A DNA stretch of 64,000 nt from Hirudinaria manillensis (GCA_034509925.1 CM067532.1:1990642-2054641), one strand, 5' to 3'. Positions 1 to 11,828 are shown, numbered from the stretch's first letter. The notes: generated by a model from the sequence alone, not told the origin. Program-made: numbers and translations.

Positions 1-88
1 TCAGAGATCCGTCCAATTAGAAACAATTGAAGTAACAATATTCTAAATTAATAGTTCTCCAAGAAATTATGAATTTTAAGTAATTCAC

Positions 89-710
89 CTTCAGCTTGGC
101 CATAAAGAGAAAATGATTTCTGATCCATCTTATTGTTCGGGACAACAGCATGGGACTGTGGGTCCAACTCGTTGCACCGAGCCCTAGCCTGAGTCCAATT
201 CCACGAGCCGATTCTCATGAGGATACATTTGTTTCCTTCGATAAGGTATCGGAATCCTTTAGGGCAGTCTTGAATTAATAAGTTCATTTTAAGTCTCATA
301 TTTTAGAAAGATAATTAATTTTAACATTTCAGTAAGTTTAAAACGTAGACCACTGTTTGCAAAGATTATCATCAATTTTGAATGCACTAACTGGGCATAA
401 TCTGATATCCAATGCAACTTTGGTTGGCATATTCGATGAAATCATTGTTAATAACATTATCGTACAGTGAGCACAATTTGCTTGACATTTGATATTTGAA
501 ACTCCTGCAAGCATTTCTCAATGCGATTTGACAAAACGTGAAGCATTCAATATAAGATCTAGTTGCCCTTTCTAAAACTGGAACACTACTTTTACACAAA
601 GTGTTGTTTGAATAAGTTCCTTTCTGGATATTAATAGTTATTTCGTAGGATATTTGGTAAAACGCTAACACTGTCATTAACATTGCAATCAAAACGTTGC
701 TAGTCATCAT
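89..710 (-). CDS. PAN-CTLD secreted lectin-like gene, 3' part off window
   Basis: Exon 1 is 392-710 and exon 2 is 89-268; exon 3 (C-terminal CTLD half) lies beyond base 1. Exon 1 starts at ATG 710 (a second ATG follows at once) and encodes a hydrophobic signal peptide, then a six-Cys PAN-like module (LCKSS, ECFTFCQ, NAC, KLCSLYD, SCIGYQ). It ends at donor A|GTTAGT in phase 1. Exon 2 begins after TTCAAG and encodes CPKGFRYLIEGNKC to the QAEG end, donor GTGAAT, 180 nt. PAN modules bind proteins or glycans in secreted proteins, and CTLDs often bind sugars. Family membership is clear; ligand and process are unknown. Confidence 0.8.
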
Positions 711-1278
711 AAGTATTTAAATATTATATTGGACAATAAATTTATTTAATTAAAAGCTCAGCAAAAACTTGAGTCGGAGCTGGCGAGAAAAAGCGATTTT
801 AAAATAATAACAATTCAGTTATTTGCTCTTAAAATAGTTCGAGTGCAATAGTTTTTAATATTTTTCGTGAAGTGCCAATCTTTAGGTTTTAATGGCTTGA
901 CAATAAAAATATACTTTTGCTGCCAACAATAGTATAAAAGCTCATTGCACTCGAAATTGAGTACACGTGCGTTAACAATAGAACAAGTCACTGCATTCAA
1001 TTTTGTATGGATTCCATTTAAAAATAACGCAGCATTTTACCACAAAATAGCTTGCATAAATTATTTCTTTAAGCAGGAGAGAGAGAGAGAGAGTTCATTA
1101 TATCAATTACTCACATAGTCAAAACTTCTGGAGGGTGAACAAATTCAATTTATTAATCAACTCAGGCTAAATGGCTTATTTTTCAATTTCAATGTCTGAA
1201 TTTTAATTATAAACAATGAAAAGCATATGAAATAGCCGTTTACCAAAACGAACTCTGCATCAAAGCATGCGAAGTCCA
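711..1278. other. Spacer between lectin-like gene and two-PAN gene
   Basis: No coding exon recognised. A (GA)n run lies near 1077-1092, and a TATAAAAG string on the plus strand near 928 has no gene behind it. Confidence 0.5.
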
Positions 1279-1946
1279 TTACTTTGGCAAATACAAAGGC
1301 TCAATCAAGCAGTCTTTATCGAGCAGGAAACTGTCAGCAGTGTCCGAAGACTTAAAAGACCCCTCATCAACGAAGGCAGTTTCTTCGGAAAGTTGGACCC
1401 AACAGGACGGGGTTGTGGCCGAATCATAGGTTATGGCGTTGCATATTTTCGTGCCTATGCAGAACAACATGCACCTTGGCAGTGGCTCAAACGTTATTTT
1501 TATGTAACCCTGAGTGACTTTGCCCGGCAACTTCTTCCAGCATAATTGCCCTGTGATTTAACACACTTACACATTTAATTGTAGTTTTAATAATTTTTGA
1601 TGGATAAATTAGTTGGCTTTTTATTTTTGAATATTTTGAATTATTCGTTAAAGAAAAATAATATGAAATTAGTATGAACCTGAGTTGAGCGTATCCCTCA
1701 TGTTATGGAAAGTTTTTAGGTTCGGTTCGCTAGGCACTTCTTTTACGTCAGAATTCACTTGGATAAAGCAATGCATTTTGGAATCATCAAAACTAATAAT
1801 ATTGCAATGCTCCAAGTAAAAACACTGCATAAAACATTCCGTCCTATCATGCACTGGGATTTTGACCAATCCTTCATATCCGTGACCAACTTCAGTCCAA
1901 AGACGACCCTCTATAATCAGGAGAAAAAGAAGTTTAATTGTTTCTG
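1279..1946 (-). CDS. Two-PAN-module protein without CTLD
   Basis: Two exons. The upstream exon (about 1946 to 1680) holds a hydrophobic leader (KLLFLLIIEG), then RTECFMQC, HCNIISFDD and MHCFIQV, a PAN-type cysteine spacing. It ends at G|GTTCAT in phase 1. The downstream exon (1279-1550, after AATCACAG) has a second PAN-like unit (LCWKKLPG, PRCMLFCIG, ICNAITYD, SCWVQL, DKDC) and stops at TAA. The phase-1 junction joins the two in frame. No ATG precedes the leader: an in-frame TGA lies just upstream. Either a small 5' exon is unseen or the copy is dying. It looks like a cousin of the array genes with the CTLD replaced by a second PAN unit. Confidence 0.55.
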
Positions 1947-1950
1947 ATAT

Positions 1951-4150
1951 TTCTAGTCAAACATTGCCAAAAAGGCTGAATAGTATTTTTATACAATTTA
2001 AATATTTAATTTACAATAAAATACTTATCAAGATTATGTCGCGATAGAAAAATATATTTATGATAACTATTCCTTGTTTTATTATTTTTTAAAATAAATT
2101 TATTTAATTTTCTTGGTCATTTATCAGTCAATTTTGAAATTAACAAGAACTCAATATTACCAGAACCAGAATTCTCTTCTCCGCCTACGAAGCTCAGAGA
2201 TCCCAGAATTATTACAAAGTATGCGGTCACTTGCTGAATGTTAATAATTTACATTTAATAGTTTAAAAATAAAAATGATTTCAAATATTTTGATTAACTT
2301 GCTTACCATAGCGAAACTTTGTCAATAACTTCAATGGTCGTTTCACGGGCTTTTAAAAAGGAATTATTTACCATTTTCGGACAGGTGGACTATTAATTAA
2401 TTTGAAATTATTTGACTTTGACAGCGTTTCTTTCAAGTTCGAAACAATGTCATAAAAATTCTCCTTGATATGTTGGCATAGATATTTCGATACTTCTTCT
2501 TAATATAAGACAAAAGTCCGATTAAACAATATTTAAGAATTAGTTTAGTAAAATGATGAATCTGGCTTTGACCTAATAATTTTCTTTTCTATTAATCAAT
2601 TGACTTATAACTTAACGAATTTTCCTGTTGACGTTATTAGCCACATTATCAAATATTTTTAAATGCTATAAATTTAAGTCGGGTTGTTATGAATTTCTAT
2701 GTGAACACCATTTATCTCTTTATCAAATATTTTTAAATGCTATAAATTTAAGTCGGGTTGTTATGATATACAGTCATGTTTTCGTGAACGAAGACATCTT
2801 AGAGTCCAAAACATCCTTGATCAACAAAAAAAATTAATATATGTTTAATTTTTCACCTGTGCATAAATTTACCATCGGATATTTTCATGGCTTAGTAACA
2901 GGACAGTTAATTATGCTTTCACACACTAAAATTCAATTTTGTGACATAAATTAAACAAATTTAGTACAAGATTATACTATATTGAACGATATTATACTAT
3001 TAAATTTAAAAGATTTTAAGGTACAAAATAATCATTATTATCGTTAAAAGGCTATCTTTATGCAACGCATAGCAACCAATGATTTTATTTGTGACCCAAT
3101 AAATGAAGTTTAAAAAATATTTTGTGGTACAAATAGCTAAAACACTCAAGGCAGTCACTTAAAAAAATATACTAAAGCGCCACCTGGTGCGATTCCGACG
3201 AAATAAAGATTTTGGTGAAATGGTAACTACCAGCTGCGTTTGAAAGCTAGAAAATACGCCGTCATGAGAATCATCCATCATGAAATTGTTGTTGATGAAA
3301 CATAGGTATTTCGAATTTCGGAGTCAATCCTCAACAACTTAACATCATTGAATCAATTACTTTCGTGTACTCTTTGATAATATTTTTTGGCACTTTTCCT
3401 GCCTGAAATTCAACTTTAGTTTATCAAATATTAAATAATTTCAAATATTATGAAACTATTAAGGTGATACTCTTGCCAACATCCAATGGTTTTACTTTGT
3501 TTATGGAATTTGTAGTGATAAGAAATGTGATTGGAAGAAATTATAATTTAAGCAAGCCTGGGTCAAGAATATCTATAGTATTTCTGGCGGTTTTAACGTG
3601 CGGACCAGAAATTTACTTTATTCCAGAATCAGTTTGATTGAAACAATTCATATTCTCTTGGAAGCTTCGGTTATTACATTGGTCTATGGGAAAGCTCTTA
3701 ATGGAAATCGTTTCTTGTCCAGTGACTTCATATCCAGACGTGGAACAAATGATTTTTTTTACATTCTTAAATTTGTCTCTCAAAACCGTCGTCATCGAAA
3801 TTCATATTCATCTGCCACGACGTGTCACGTCGAACCAATGATTTATGTAACGGACTTAAAAACAAAGAAGCGCGTCACGTTTGAAACATTTAAAGAAGTC
3901 TATCCAAGCATAGAATGTTTTATTACCAAAAGCTGAATGAATGTTCACAATTCTTTGAGTATTTCTTTGACAGATATAAAACACGGAATAAATTTACTTG
4001 TTAAAAATAATGCCACCTTTTCAATAAAACCTTTTTAGGAATATCATATGTTACGTAATTTAAGCATAGCATGACTTTTAACTTTGCCACTGTCTTGAGA
4101 CTAGGGAAAAGAGACCCAAAGAGGCCCCAAAATGTTTAACTTTGGTTTGC
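1951..4150. other. Long AT-rich spacer with local repeats
   Basis: No exon of the array family and no convincing gene. A 45-bp unit beginning atcaaatatttttaaatgct occurs at about 2649 and again at about 2722 (tandem duplication, period about 74 bp). A perfect 15-bp palindrome with one central base sits at 3818-3832. An open frame at 3598-3936 begins with GTG and has no recognisable domain. Confidence 0.45.
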
Positions 4151-4156
4151 TTACTA

Positions 4157-4245
4157 CACGTTCCAGATCGATTCTTGAATGCTTCCCTAAGAGTCATGAG
4201 TTGTGTAAAAGTTGCAACAGCTTCAATTACGTGCCTAGGACAAAA
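4157..4245 (+). pseudogene. Relic of a PAN exon 1
   Basis: The plus strand reads SRSILECFPKSHELCKSC then NSFNYVPRTKI, closely matching the middle of exon 1 of the minus-strand copy at 8.6-8.9 kb (ARSSLECFSKS, SCNSFSYVPSTKI). It has no start and breaks off exactly where a dispersed repeat begins (about 4247). No matching exon 2 or 3 follows in frame. Confidence 0.6.
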
Positions 4246-4375
4246 ATATTGTAATAACCCGGGGTCCTCAAACTAATTATAGAAGGTCAGGTTTATTGAA
4301 AGTTGTCAGATGGCTTGGAAGATGCACGATGCTTCAAATGTCTAAGTCTTGAAATCTGCTGTATCTCTAATTCTC
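4244..4375. repeat. Dispersed repeat, copy 1 (partner at 16.78 kb)
   Basis: The stretch from tattgtaataacccggggtc to about aaatctgctgt recurs at 16,782-16,890 with few changes, in unrelated flanks. The sharp common left edge (TGTAATAACCC) suggests a transposable-element end such as a solo LTR or LTR fragment, but no coding part or second terminus is visible. Confidence 0.55.
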
Positions 4376-4453
4376 GCTCTACTTTCCGATACAAATCCAT
4401 TTGTCGAGGTGCATAACCAAAGAGTCTGAATAGCAACAATTAATTAATTCTCA

Positions 4454-4510
4454 AATTATATTGCCACTAAATTTAATTAATTATTAAATTAATTAATCGG
4501 CAATATAATT
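4454..4510. repeat. Inverted repeat, potential hairpin
   Basis: AATTATATTGCC at 4454-4465 is repeated in inverse orientation (GGCAATATAATT) at 4499-4510. Between them lie further inverted AT blocks (taattaatta), so nearly the whole stretch can fold. It could be a tiny MITE remnant or a chance cruciform in AT-rich DNA. Confidence 0.5.
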
Positions 4511-5038
4511 TTAATTATTAATCAATTTATTGGATCTAGGGATCCAACAATATGTTCGTTTTGCTCCGACATCATGAGTTACGATTTTAACAAATTTATA
4601 AACTACTTGAGTTTTGTTTCCTAAAGTCGCTTAATCACGTTTTCATCATTAGGATCCTAACTCGATGAGGACTGATGTTTTTTGTTTTTTTTTTAAATTG
4701 TCGAAAGAAAGTCGCATGGTTCATTTTCGTTAAGTTCACCCAATTGTGCGAATCAATTCAGGTAGCAGCTTATAAAACATTCAGTGGAATTAGCGTATCT
4801 AATATTGAACTGCATCAAAATTTAAAATATATGCACCGCTCGGAGCCGAATTAAAAGAAAGCAAGCATGAAGTGCAAACCTCTTGAATTTTAATAGTTGC
4901 CTAGCGGCTCATTCGTAAATTGCAATGTTCTTAAAATGTACCCACGAAAATAAATTTTGCCACAGGATAACAGATTTCTCTTTGAAGTGGTTAAAATATG
5001 TAGCATCTGTGTTACAGTTGAATACAAAATAATACTCA

Positions 5039-5568
5039 ATGTTTGTCTTGAAACTTGCAATTACAACGACTTTCTTAATCAGTGCGGCAGCTTTGAAAGA
5101 GAAATACTTTATTAAGCAAATTGGAACATTTACCAACATCAATTTGTGCAAAAGTGTGCATTCCTACAGGTATAACTCGTCCCAGATCGAGTCTTGCATA
5201 ACCCAAACGGGTATCGACCTTATCACGTTATGGCATTATCGTTTCAATCATTGTCCATGTTAACTAACTTGTATGTTATCACCTGATAGTCAGTCCGCAA
5301 TGCATGAACCCAATTGACAAAGCTCAATGCACGTACTGGACGGCTGGAATCAGTATTTACAATAACACGACTCGTCTACCTTTCCAATTTCCTTTCCGAA
5401 TGTTACAAAACGGTTGGGAAAATATTCATCCTGGCAACCTGGTCAACCCAATTCACCATCCAATGGGGTTTTGAACTGCGTACAAGGTTTCGCCAAACCA
5501 CTCGGTTTGGTGGATTACGTTTGCACTTTGAAGCAATGTGTCCTTTGCGAGGTTGAGCCTCAAAATTG
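5039..5568 (+). pseudogene. PAN-CTLD pseudogene, exon 2 lost
   Basis: Exon 1 starts at ATG 5039 with a good signal peptide (LKLAITTTFLISAAA) and the PAN start (KQIGTFTNINLCKS), but shifts frame near 5165. Sequence matching the ARSSLEC region continues in another frame before similarity is lost and a stop follows at 5263. No exon 2 is present. Exon 3 runs from about 5318 (CTYWTAGIS) to TGA near 5568, with a short deletion near 5390 after LPFQ. Beyond the break the frame is open again with a QPN motif, LVDYVC and VLCEVE. It is the sister of the copy at 7.9-8.9 kb, on the opposite strand. Confidence 0.75.
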
Positions 5569-5909
5569 ATCCATAAAGAATCTTCTTGAACAAGTTAGTT
5601 TAACTTCGATGGGATGATTTTGTTATTAAAATAAAAATAAACGCTAGTGCATGCAACAATGTGCGCTAAATAAATAGTGCGCTAGATAAATTTACAAATT
5701 AATAGAAAAGGATGAATTGAAAAAAAAATTGGGTTGAATTGAAGAGCTATAATTCTTGGAAGCAGACCATATTCTCAAAACACACTTATAAAATCAAGAC
5801 TTTTCTTGACAATGTTACGAAAGCGTTGAAACAAAGCCGAGTTAAATGTTATTAAATATTAACTAATATTATCATTCTCCAATATAAAAAAAAATCCCTT
5901 TTCACCTTT
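5569..5909. other. Spacer between convergent gene ends
   Basis: This is the 3' flank of both neighbouring units, with scattered AATAAA-like strings (for example near 5636) that could serve as poly(A) signals. Nothing else is seen. Confidence 0.4.
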
Positions 5910-7166
5910 TTATGGCATAGTCACTTCGCAGAGCACGTTCATAGTCTTATTGCAAAAGTTATCATCTATCCCAAATTCGGCATAAACAACCATACAGACA
6001 GGTGAACCTCCTGTTTTCAGCTCTGGGTTATCGGGTTGACCCTCGTTCCAGGGAGTGGTACTTTTCAGAGCCAGGGATACATTTGGAAATGGCTGCCACG
6101 CAAACGGCAAGCGGGTTCCTCTTACGTAGGAACTGATACCGGCAGTCCAATACGGAAAATAATTTGTAGGATATGGACTTTTGAGTAATGGTATAACTAC
6201 AATTACAAGCAGTATGTGTAATGTATTACATATAATATATGTAAATTGTATATTATAATAGTAATGGTAATTATAATATAATTATAGTATGCACAGTAAA
6301 TATGATTAATAACTATAATATGTTTAAAAATAATTATGGCTAATCATTAAACAGTTATGGATAATCAATCAAATAATCTTTATAATTAATTTTTAACTTT
6401 AAAATCTAACCTTCAACCCTGCAGAACGAGTACATTAACTGAACGTCCAACTGATCGTTCAGGATAACAGGATGAGACCGTGGATGAAAAGCATTACATT
6501 GCAACCTGGCCTCAAACCAGTCCCAATTGCCCAACAACATCTTGACGCATTTATTGCCTTCAGTCAAATATCTGAATCCACTGGGACACTCTTGCAACAA
6601 TTTAAATTTAATTAATTATTATGTAATATGCATTAATCGATATATTATATTCATCGATGTTGGTAATCTTTTTTTTTTTTATGAATCACCATGTAAAACA
6701 AAACTGTTTGAGGCAGTTATTACAAATGTTGAATGGACTGGAAAATCATATAAAATAAATTATAACAATCTTATTTAATAAGTCTCAATACAACATATAT
6801 TTAAACTTTAAAAATTTCAATTAGAGGCATAAAAATATTCGAATAACTTTTCCAGAACTTACCTTGTTGCAACTGATATCCTATGCAACTTTTGCTGGCT
6901 TCATTGAAATCATTAGTGATGACATCGCCATACAGACAACACTTTCTGTTTTTCTTGTAATATTTAAAACTTTGGCATTTGATTTCACCAAATCTGTGAC
7001 AAAGAGCTGAGCATTGAATGAGAGAACGTACAGTAATTTCGTAACTCGGAGTACCATTCCTACAAAGGTTAACGTTGGAATAAGTGCCCTTTTGAACGAA
7101 AAATGTTTCTTCTGATGAGCTGCTTAATAGCGCTAATAAAACTTGGAAGAACGCAAGGAAGTTCAT
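5910..7166 (-). CDS. PAN-CTLD secreted lectin-like protein, QPD type
   Basis: Three exons: 6863-7166, 6411-6590, 5910-6196; 256 residues in an open frame. The signal peptide is about residues 1-20 (MNFLAFFQVLLALLSSSSEE), the PAN-like module about 25-99 (NLCRNG, QCSALC, KCQSFKY, RKCCLYGD, SCIGYQ), the CTLD about 103-256. The long loop reads PWNEGQPD, the galactose-type tripeptide in classical CTLDs, followed by GIDDNFC and VLCEV. Exon 3 opens with PLLKSPYP where sister copies have a Cys (PxCPxP), so one normal disulphide partner is missing. Donors are GTAAGT and GTTAGA, both phase 1. Start: ATG at 7166, with TATAAG at 7229-7234. Confidence 0.85.
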
Positions 7167-7228
7167 TTTTAAATTCGAAAATAAATTAAGTAGTTATTCA
7201 ATATGAAGTGTTTTTGCAGATCTTACTA

Positions 7229-7234
7229 CTTATA
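7229..7234 (-). promoter_or_regulatory. Candidate TATA box for the 5.9-7.2 kb gene
   Basis: ATTATAAGTAG lies 63 bp upstream of the ATG. The gene at 15.3-16.4 kb has CTTATAAGTAC at the same distance from its ATG, which supports a shared core promoter. Positional inference only. Confidence 0.4.
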
Positions 7235-7239
7235 ATGGT

Positions 7240-7886
7240 CGAAAATCGATGGAATCCTAGGTCTTACAGAGAGAAGAGGAAGATATTTATGTATTAGTGA
7301 CATGATGAACCAAGTGAACTATGCTTCAAGGACCGAGTATAAATGGATTGAGCATGGCGACTATTGTTTAGATTTCTATCATGCATATTTAAAAAAAATA
7401 TCAATTAACAATTTGAAAGCTATGAATAATATTGCTTATAAATATTGTAGAATCCGACGATTATTGATTTTGTTGCCATTATTTTAAACTCAAAATTATT
7501 GCGTATTTAAAATCATGACCTAATTTTATCTAGTCACGACATGATTCTGAATAGCTTGACCTTCCCCGCATTATCGATTACACATTCGTGTCCAAAGAAT
7601 TGCGAGTCATTGTATAATTTATGCCAATTCCTGTTCGTTTTTTTACCATTGAAGAATAAAACGTTATAAACCAAAACTTCATGATTGACTTGACCTTGCT
7701 ATCTTTTTCAAAATGAATTTATCAAAATGAATGAATATCAAGAAGCACTTTAAAATATTTACCGATTTATTAACAAAATTATGATCAATCAAAGTGAATT
7801 TTATTCCCAGATTTATAATAGACAATTCAACGATTTCAGATCTCATTTGGAACTTAGCATCATATTTCTCCAAACGAGCTCTTGGA
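7240..7886. other. Spacer upstream and downstream of minus-strand lectin genes
   Basis: No exon recognised. The open frames here (for example 7302-7487 plus, 7679-7903 minus) are short, lack domain patterns and have no paralogous copy in the window. Confidence 0.45.
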
Positions 7887-8896
7887 TTAATTTTGAGGCC
7901 CAATTTCGCAAATGACGCATTGCTTTAAGCTGCAATAAAAATCTACCAAACTAGGCGGTTTGACGAAACCTTGTATGCAATTCAAAATCCCATCGGGGAG
8001 TGAATTAGGTTGCCCGGGTTGCCATGGTGTATATTTTCCCAACTGTTTTGTAACATTTGGAAATGGAATCCATTGGAAAGGCAGACGAATCGTATTGTCT
8101 GATTCCAGCTGTCCAGTAAGTGTGTTGAGCCATGTCAAATGGATTCAAACACTTAGGAATGACTGTTGAGCAATAATAATCAAATCAGTTGAAATAGTAA
8201 CGCCTGCGCAGCAATATTGTAGAAATCAGTTTGATGTTTGCACTAATTTATCTTCTTTTATTAAAGAATCAGTTGTGATATTTCAAACCTTTGTATACCA
8301 TGTACTGTCCAAAAATGGTTACGTCCATAACAGTATCCACAATGACAGGATGTGACATCTGATGAATATTGTTGCAAATTGCACGAGAAGCTGACCAGTT
8401 CCAAGATCCAATCATAATTTTGATGCATTTGCTCGTTTCGAACAAATAAATAAATCCAGTGAGGCATCTTTCTACAAATTATATTTATCTATTTAAATAG
8501 TAAACTTTAGGAAAAAATAATAGGAGAACAAATTAACTTGACATGACCTGGATATCAATTTAAAATGAAAATAAGTAACTCACTTGGCAACTGATAACCG
8601 ATGCAGCTTTTGTTTATAATTTCGTTAAAATCGTAATTTATGATGTCGTCGTAAATAGAACATATTTTTGTACTGGGCACGTAACTGAAGCTGTTGCAAC
8701 TTTCACACATCGTCAGACTCTTGGAAAAGCATTCAAGACTCGATCTGGCACGAGTTATACCTATAGGGATGCCACTTTTGCACAAATTGACTTTGGAAAA
8801 TGTACCCATTTGCTTAACAAAGAATTTCTCTTTGCTGTTTGCCACATCGACTGTCTTGTAGACAGTCAAAATGATTGCAAGTTTCAAGACAAGCAT
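7887..8896 (-). pseudogene. PAN-CTLD gene with frameshift in exon 3
   Basis: Exon 1 is 8584-8896 (ATG at 8896; MLVLKLAIILTV leader; NLCKSG, LECFSKS, CESCNSFSY, KICSIYDD, SCIGYQL). Exon 2 is 8289-8471, 183 nt, intact (CLTGFIYLFETSKC to MVYKG). Exon 3 is 7887-8162. Against its sister at 5.3-5.6 kb, exon 3 lacks 8 nt just after YWTAGI (near 8095), which shifts the frame; the summed exon length is 1 over a multiple of 3, consistent with this. Downstream coding is otherwise clean (PWQPGQPN, LVDFYC, VICEI). Exons 1 and 2 look sound, so it is a recent pseudogene, a truncated-protein gene, or an assembly error. Confidence 0.75.
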
Positions 8897-9930
8897 AGGG
8901 TATGTTTTCTTTCAACTGTAAGTACGATTGAAATCAGGAAATGATTCTTTCTGCAAATTATTTTCACGGCAAATTTTATTTTGTACCCCTGATACAATTT
9001 TAAAGAAAATATATTCACGTTCGTTGAGAATATTTTTAAGCGGCTTAAGCTCAGTGTTTTTTCATTAACTGTGAAAGGAACCATCATCAAGGAGAGTTCA
9101 AATCAATGCTCTTTGGGCAGTATTGTTGAGAAAACCCAAAATTATGGGGGAAATTGAAATAGGTTTGAAAAACGAATGCGCCAAAAGGAAGTTCTGATTT
9201 TAATATAATTTAATATCTGATTCCTTTAGGACACTAATATGAATCTTTATCTGACAATCAATGGGTTTAAACACGTTTATCAAAGAAAGTTTGCAAATGA
9301 CAGATTAGTCTCAAATGATTATTAATTTGTAATTAATCCTAAGTTGAGATTAGAATAAGAATCAAGTATAGTATATATATTAAAATCAAGATAGAGCTTA
9401 AAACCGATGAGGCTTACTCCGAATGAACTGAACACAACACCAAGTACACAAGGCAATTTTAATCAACACTGTTAAACAAACTCACGAAGCCTTCGACGAA
9501 AACACGTTCTGAAATGTGAAAAGCATGAGATAAAAACGGAAAAATTGTCCTTAAATATCCAAGAAGGGGACACCATCAGCCAATCAAGCCAGAAGATTAT
9601 TTCCTTTTGTAAAAGCCGAAAGACTTGAAAGTCTTTGAATAAATTATCTTCAGAGAGAATTATTCTGACGTTATTGTCAGCTTTCATTGTGGATTTACTA
9701 AAAGAAATAACGAGAGATAAGATTTTTTTATTATCGTTATTATTTATCAGCAATATTTTTGATAAAATAAATCTGCAAATCCTTTCCATTCAAAGAAAAT
9801 ATCGTCCAAATATCTGAAGTAGATTTTTGGCTTAATTCGATAATTTCAGACAAAATTAACTAAGGATTCCAAGTAGAGGTTGGTTAACCGTGATGAGTAT
9901 TTTTTACCTATTTACTTATTTAATTAATTT
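8897..9930. other. Spacer
   Basis: No array exon or recognisable domain on either strand. The 9472-9789 minus open frame has no domain pattern and no paralogue here. Confidence 0.45.
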
Positions 9931-9959
9931 GTCATTTCGGTAAAGAAATACATTTGATA

Positions 9960-10166
9960 AGTATTATAGATCACTCCTCTTATTTATTTGAGGGAAACAA
10001 AAGCATCGAAGTGTTTAATGGGGTTTGGGACTGGCTTATAGTTCACAACGTTATTCTATTTTTTTTTAAAGACAAACAGTTTCTGAGTATTTTAGATGAG
10101 TTTGTGTGTTACAGCTATTATCCTCGGTCAGAACTTGAATATGATATCAAATGTGATCTAAAATAA
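9960..10166 (+). pseudogene. Relic of a CTLD exon 2, interrupted
   Basis: The plus strand reads SYLFEGNKSIEV, GVWDWLIVHN, then about 75 nt unlike the family, then VCYSYYPRSE. The two ends match exon 2 of the 24.7 kb gene (YLPEGNKCINM, WDWYTARNMCYSYHPQS). The first Cys is Ser. A second copy with the same internal insertion sits at 16.93-17.10 kb, so the insertion predates that duplication. Confidence 0.6.
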
Positions 10167-10583
10167 TACGTCCATTCCAATTTCGTGTCTTAGTTAATAC
10201 GAAAGAGGGAATTTATTCTTAGAGGAATTTCCTCTATGAACTTCTCAAACATGAAAAAAAAAACACTATGGTCTTTATTTATATTTCCCATTTATTATGA
10301 TTTTACGCACAAATTTGATAAATTAACTTTGAATAGGGGAAAACCAATGAACTAGGAGCAAAATCTGAAAAGGTTCAAAACCATTTGCAAAGGAATTTCA
10401 TCAAAATTTGATTGTCTAAATTCATTATGTATTAGGATATCTGGGCAAAAACTATTAAAATATTTATTCTGAAATAGTACTTATGCATTGCCGATATGAT
10501 ACAACATTAGCTGAAAAACTACGAATTTAATTCGAATGAATGAATAATTCAAGGAGGGAACTTGTTATAAATTCCGAATTTGT

Positions 10584-11828
10584 TCAAATAATGTTTATTT
10601 CGCAAAGAACACATTGACTTTTGACGCAGGAAATGTCATCTATTCCCATTTCTTGCTTTAATTGGAGGCAATATGTATTTGGATCATATAAAGAATTTGG
10701 TTCTCCAACTATCCAAGGAACTGTGGATTTCAGATTTTGTGATATACCTGGAAATGGTTCCCATTGGAATGGCTGTCGCACGTTATTTTTGAGGCGACTA
10801 ATGCCCGATATCCAATATTCACTCTTTTGGCGAGAAGAGTTGCACCTTGGTGAAACTGCAGATATAATAAATTAATGTCGATGTTTTATTTTTCAGAGAT
10901 TAATCTCTACATTTCTAAATAATTTCTGAATTGAAAATATTCTAATTATTCAAAAATTCAAAAGAACTGCAAAGGTATCAGATATTGAATAAAATAATTT
11001 ACACAATTACAAATTATTTTCGCGCAATAATAGGGATTCAACATTGCAAAACAAAATGATTCATCAAATAGTTTGCATGAAAAGTAAAATGATTGCTGAC
11101 CTTCTTTGTTGAAATAAAGAAAGTACAACTTGGCATCTGCAAGGTAATCAACAATTACAGGATGGCACCGTTGGTGTAAATTCTGGCATTGAGTTCTTGC
11201 CCAGGCACCAATTTTCATTTGGATGCATTTGTTGCCTTCGAATAAATATTTAAATCCACTCGGACAATCTATAAAAAAATGTTATCAACATATCAGAATA
11301 TGTTTTATTATTGTATGTTATATTATGTTTTATTTTAACTTTTAATTCACTAAATCTTGCCTCGTTAATAATATAGTCAAAATTTCAAAGTTTCAGAGAA
11401 ATTAATAAGTTAATTAATTTAATAACCAAATTACATGAATATGAACACTATAAAATTAATATCTGCAAATTAAATTGTGCTTGATGTGTAAATGTTAGCA
11501 ATGCTATTTACACGTCAATCTTACCAGGTATTTTCTGATATCCGACACAATACGAACTGTTAACTTCAAGAAAATCATAGGCCATGTAATTCTGATAGAG
11601 AGAACATTTCTTCTTTAATTTATCGCATTTGAAATTCACACATTTGTTGCCATAAAATTGGCAAAGTGCAAGACATTCGACTATAGAGCGCAAGGATCTC
11701 TCATAAATTGGAATGCCTTGCCTACACAGGTTTAGATTAGAATAAGTTCCCTTTTGAAGGCGAAATATTTCTGGAGTGACTGAGTTCCATAACAATATCG
11801 TCGCTAGAAAGGATGTCAAGGGTTGCAT
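10584..11828 (-). CDS. PAN-CTLD lectin-like protein, EPN type, shortened exon 2
   Basis: Exons 11,525-11,828; 11,101-11,268; 10,584-10,855; 247 residues, frame open. The leader is MQPLTSFLATILLWNS; the PAN-like module has NLCRQG, VECLALCQ, KCVNFKC, KKCSLYQN, YCVGYQ. Exon 2 is 168 nt instead of 180: four residues (DWFT in the sisters) are missing from the first CTLD helix, leaving GAWARTQC. Exon 3 has PWIVGEPN, GIDDISC and VLCEI. EPN is the mannose-type tripeptide in classical CTLDs. The in-frame loss might damage folding although no stop is present. Donors are GTAAGA and GTCAGC. Confidence 0.8.

Noticed and set aside
1267..1545. 92-codon open frame on the plus strand
   Set aside because: It lies antisense to the second PAN exon of the minus-strand gene, whose cysteine pattern and splice sites explain the region.
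3598..3936. 112-codon plus-strand open frame
   Set aside because: Starts with GTG, has no domain or signal pattern and no paralogue in the window.
9635..9817. Overlapping open frames at 9.47-9.82 kb as a gene
   Set aside because: Neither strand shows a domain, leader or conserved copy; both are low-complexity AT-driven frames.
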